Origin: MFAQ01 sp964592455
Lineage (GTDB): Bacteria; Patescibacteriota; Microgenomatia; UBA1400; MFAQ01
Assembly (NCBI GenBank): GCA_964592455.1
Contig: CAZQDQ010000056.1
Span: 1-5,667, forward strand
Reading direction: 5' to 3'
Length of the DNA stretch: 5,667 bases
The stretch's first letter is position 1, and every line of letters starts with the position of its first letter. This document shows positions 5,225-5,667 of this stretch, piece by piece. A model generated the notes under the pieces. That model was not told the DNA's origin, ran no database searches, and saw only the letters and a program-made list of their open reading frames with translations. The translations under genes and the position numbers were made by a program.

Positions 5225-5229
5225 ACAAT
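5224..5229 (+). promoter_or_regulatory. Predicted -10 element of the YgjP-like gene
   Basis: TACAAT (five of six matches to TATAAT) is followed by six bases and the GTG start at 5236. The hexamer shares base 5224 with the -35 box of the divergent gene, so RNA polymerase could hardly occupy both promoters at once. No clear -35 or Shine-Dalgarno is visible. Confidence 0.45.
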
Positions 5230-5235
5230 TGAAAA

Positions 5236-5667
5236 GTGCCAGAATTTGAGTACACTCTAAAAAGAAGCAAAAGACTATTAGGTAATATAAGTCTTAATGT
5301 TAAAGATGTCCAGGTTCATGTAACCGCTCCTTTTTGGGTGAGTTCGTCCTCTATAAACAGTTTTGTTCAGTCCAAAAGCGGCTGGATAAGTAATATTTTA
5401 AGTCGCCAACCAAAATCAGCAAACAAGGACTATTTCAATGGTGAAAAACACCTTGTCTACGGTCATGATATACCTCTAAAAGTGATCGAATCACAGGAAA
5501 TAATAAGAACTGCTGTAAGCTTAAACGATTACCACCTTCATTTAAAAATTTTTAGTGGTTTTAGTAAGGAAGTGTACAAAAAAGAAGCCGAGAAAGCCTT
5601 GCTTAGTTTCTATCTTCAAGAGCTTAACTTTTATCTCACCGATAGGGTTAATTACTACACCAACTTA
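5236..5667 (+). CDS. YgjP-like (DUF45) zinc metallopeptidase, N-terminal part, 3' truncated by window edge
   Basis: From GTG at 5236 the frame is open to the window end (144 residues, no stop). An in-frame TGA at 5230-5232, two codons before the GTG, excludes an upstream start. Family features in order are an N-terminal strand with Tyr-Thr-Leu-Lys-Arg-Ser-Lys-Arg (6-13), paired strands with Val-Gln-Val-His-Val-Thr-Ala-Pro (25-32), a helix with Phe-Val-Gln-Ser-Lys-Ser-Gly-Trp-Ile (43-51), then Phe-Asn-Gly-Glu-Lys-His with a following Tyr-Gly (67-76) and a Lys/Glu-rich helix (about 111-130). This matches the N-terminal half of YgjP/DUF45 (PF01863) proteins, which are about 230 residues with a zinc-binding His-Glu-x-x-His motif in the C-terminal half. 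That motif is expected beyond the window, so catalytic competence cannot be checked. It is probably cytoplasmic; the physiological substrate is unknown. Confidence 0.8.
   Translation, partial: MPEFEYTLKRSKRLLGNISLNVKDVQVHVTAPFWVSSSSINSFVQSKSGWISNILSRQPKSANKDYFNGEKHLVYGHDIPLKVIESQEIIRTAVSLNDYHLHLKIFSGFSKEVYKKEAEKALLSFYLQELNFYLTDRVNYYTNL

Noticed and set aside
4880..5249. Two plus-strand open frames (4880-5074 and 4983-5249) over the acidic orphan gene
   Set aside because: They overlap each other and the minus-strand gene, lack start signals, and the second would run into the start of the YgjP-like gene in a different frame.

Overview
The window is AT-rich, tightly packed bacterial DNA. It has small genes, almost no intergenic space and no mobile element, CRISPR array or rRNA. 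The mix of a GT-C type glycosyltransferase tail, an O-antigen-ligase-like membrane protein, a membrane-anchored tandem Ig-like protein, a free-standing YbaK-type tRNA editing domain and small orphan proteins, together with a tRNA lacking an encoded CCA, resembles genomes of Candidate Phyla Radiation (Patescibacteria, e.g. Microgenomates). That placement is inference from gene style and is not proven by a marker gene. The standard bacterial code fits: every complete gene ends in TAA or TAG, and there is no sign of UGA recoding.

Layout. Positions 1-1540 (+) hold a surface-polysaccharide block: the C-terminal part of a multi-membrane glycosyltransferase overlapping an O-antigen ligase/polymerase-like protein. 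A convergent gene (2207-1518, -) encodes a single-pass membrane protein with two Ig-like domains; its 3' end overlaps the ligase gene. From 2260 (+) comes tRNA-Gly(CCC), followed after a single base by an alpha/beta hydrolase (2332-3141) and then a DUF1801 protein (3156-3551). A small RBBP9/YdeN-type serine hydrolase (4097-3561, -) faces it tail to tail and is divergent from a YbaK/ProX-like aminoacyl-tRNA deacylase (4151-4639, +). An unrecognised 181-residue acidic protein (5187-4642, -) meets YbaK tail to tail and is divergent from the start of a YgjP-type zinc metallopeptidase (5236 to the window edge, +).

The most striking signal is in transcription and translation starts. Every gene that begins its own transcription unit has a -10-like hexamer 5-8 bases before its start codon and no usable Shine-Dalgarno, which points to leaderless mRNAs. 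The hydrolase behind the tRNA would become essentially leaderless by tRNA 3' processing. Only the operon-internal ligase gene has a well-placed Shine-Dalgarno. A 7-bp inverted repeat lies exactly midway between the two divergent -10 boxes of the RBBP9-like/YbaK pair and is a candidate shared operator. Apart from the surface-polysaccharide pair, the genes do not form one obvious pathway, and no recognised defence or secretion system is present.
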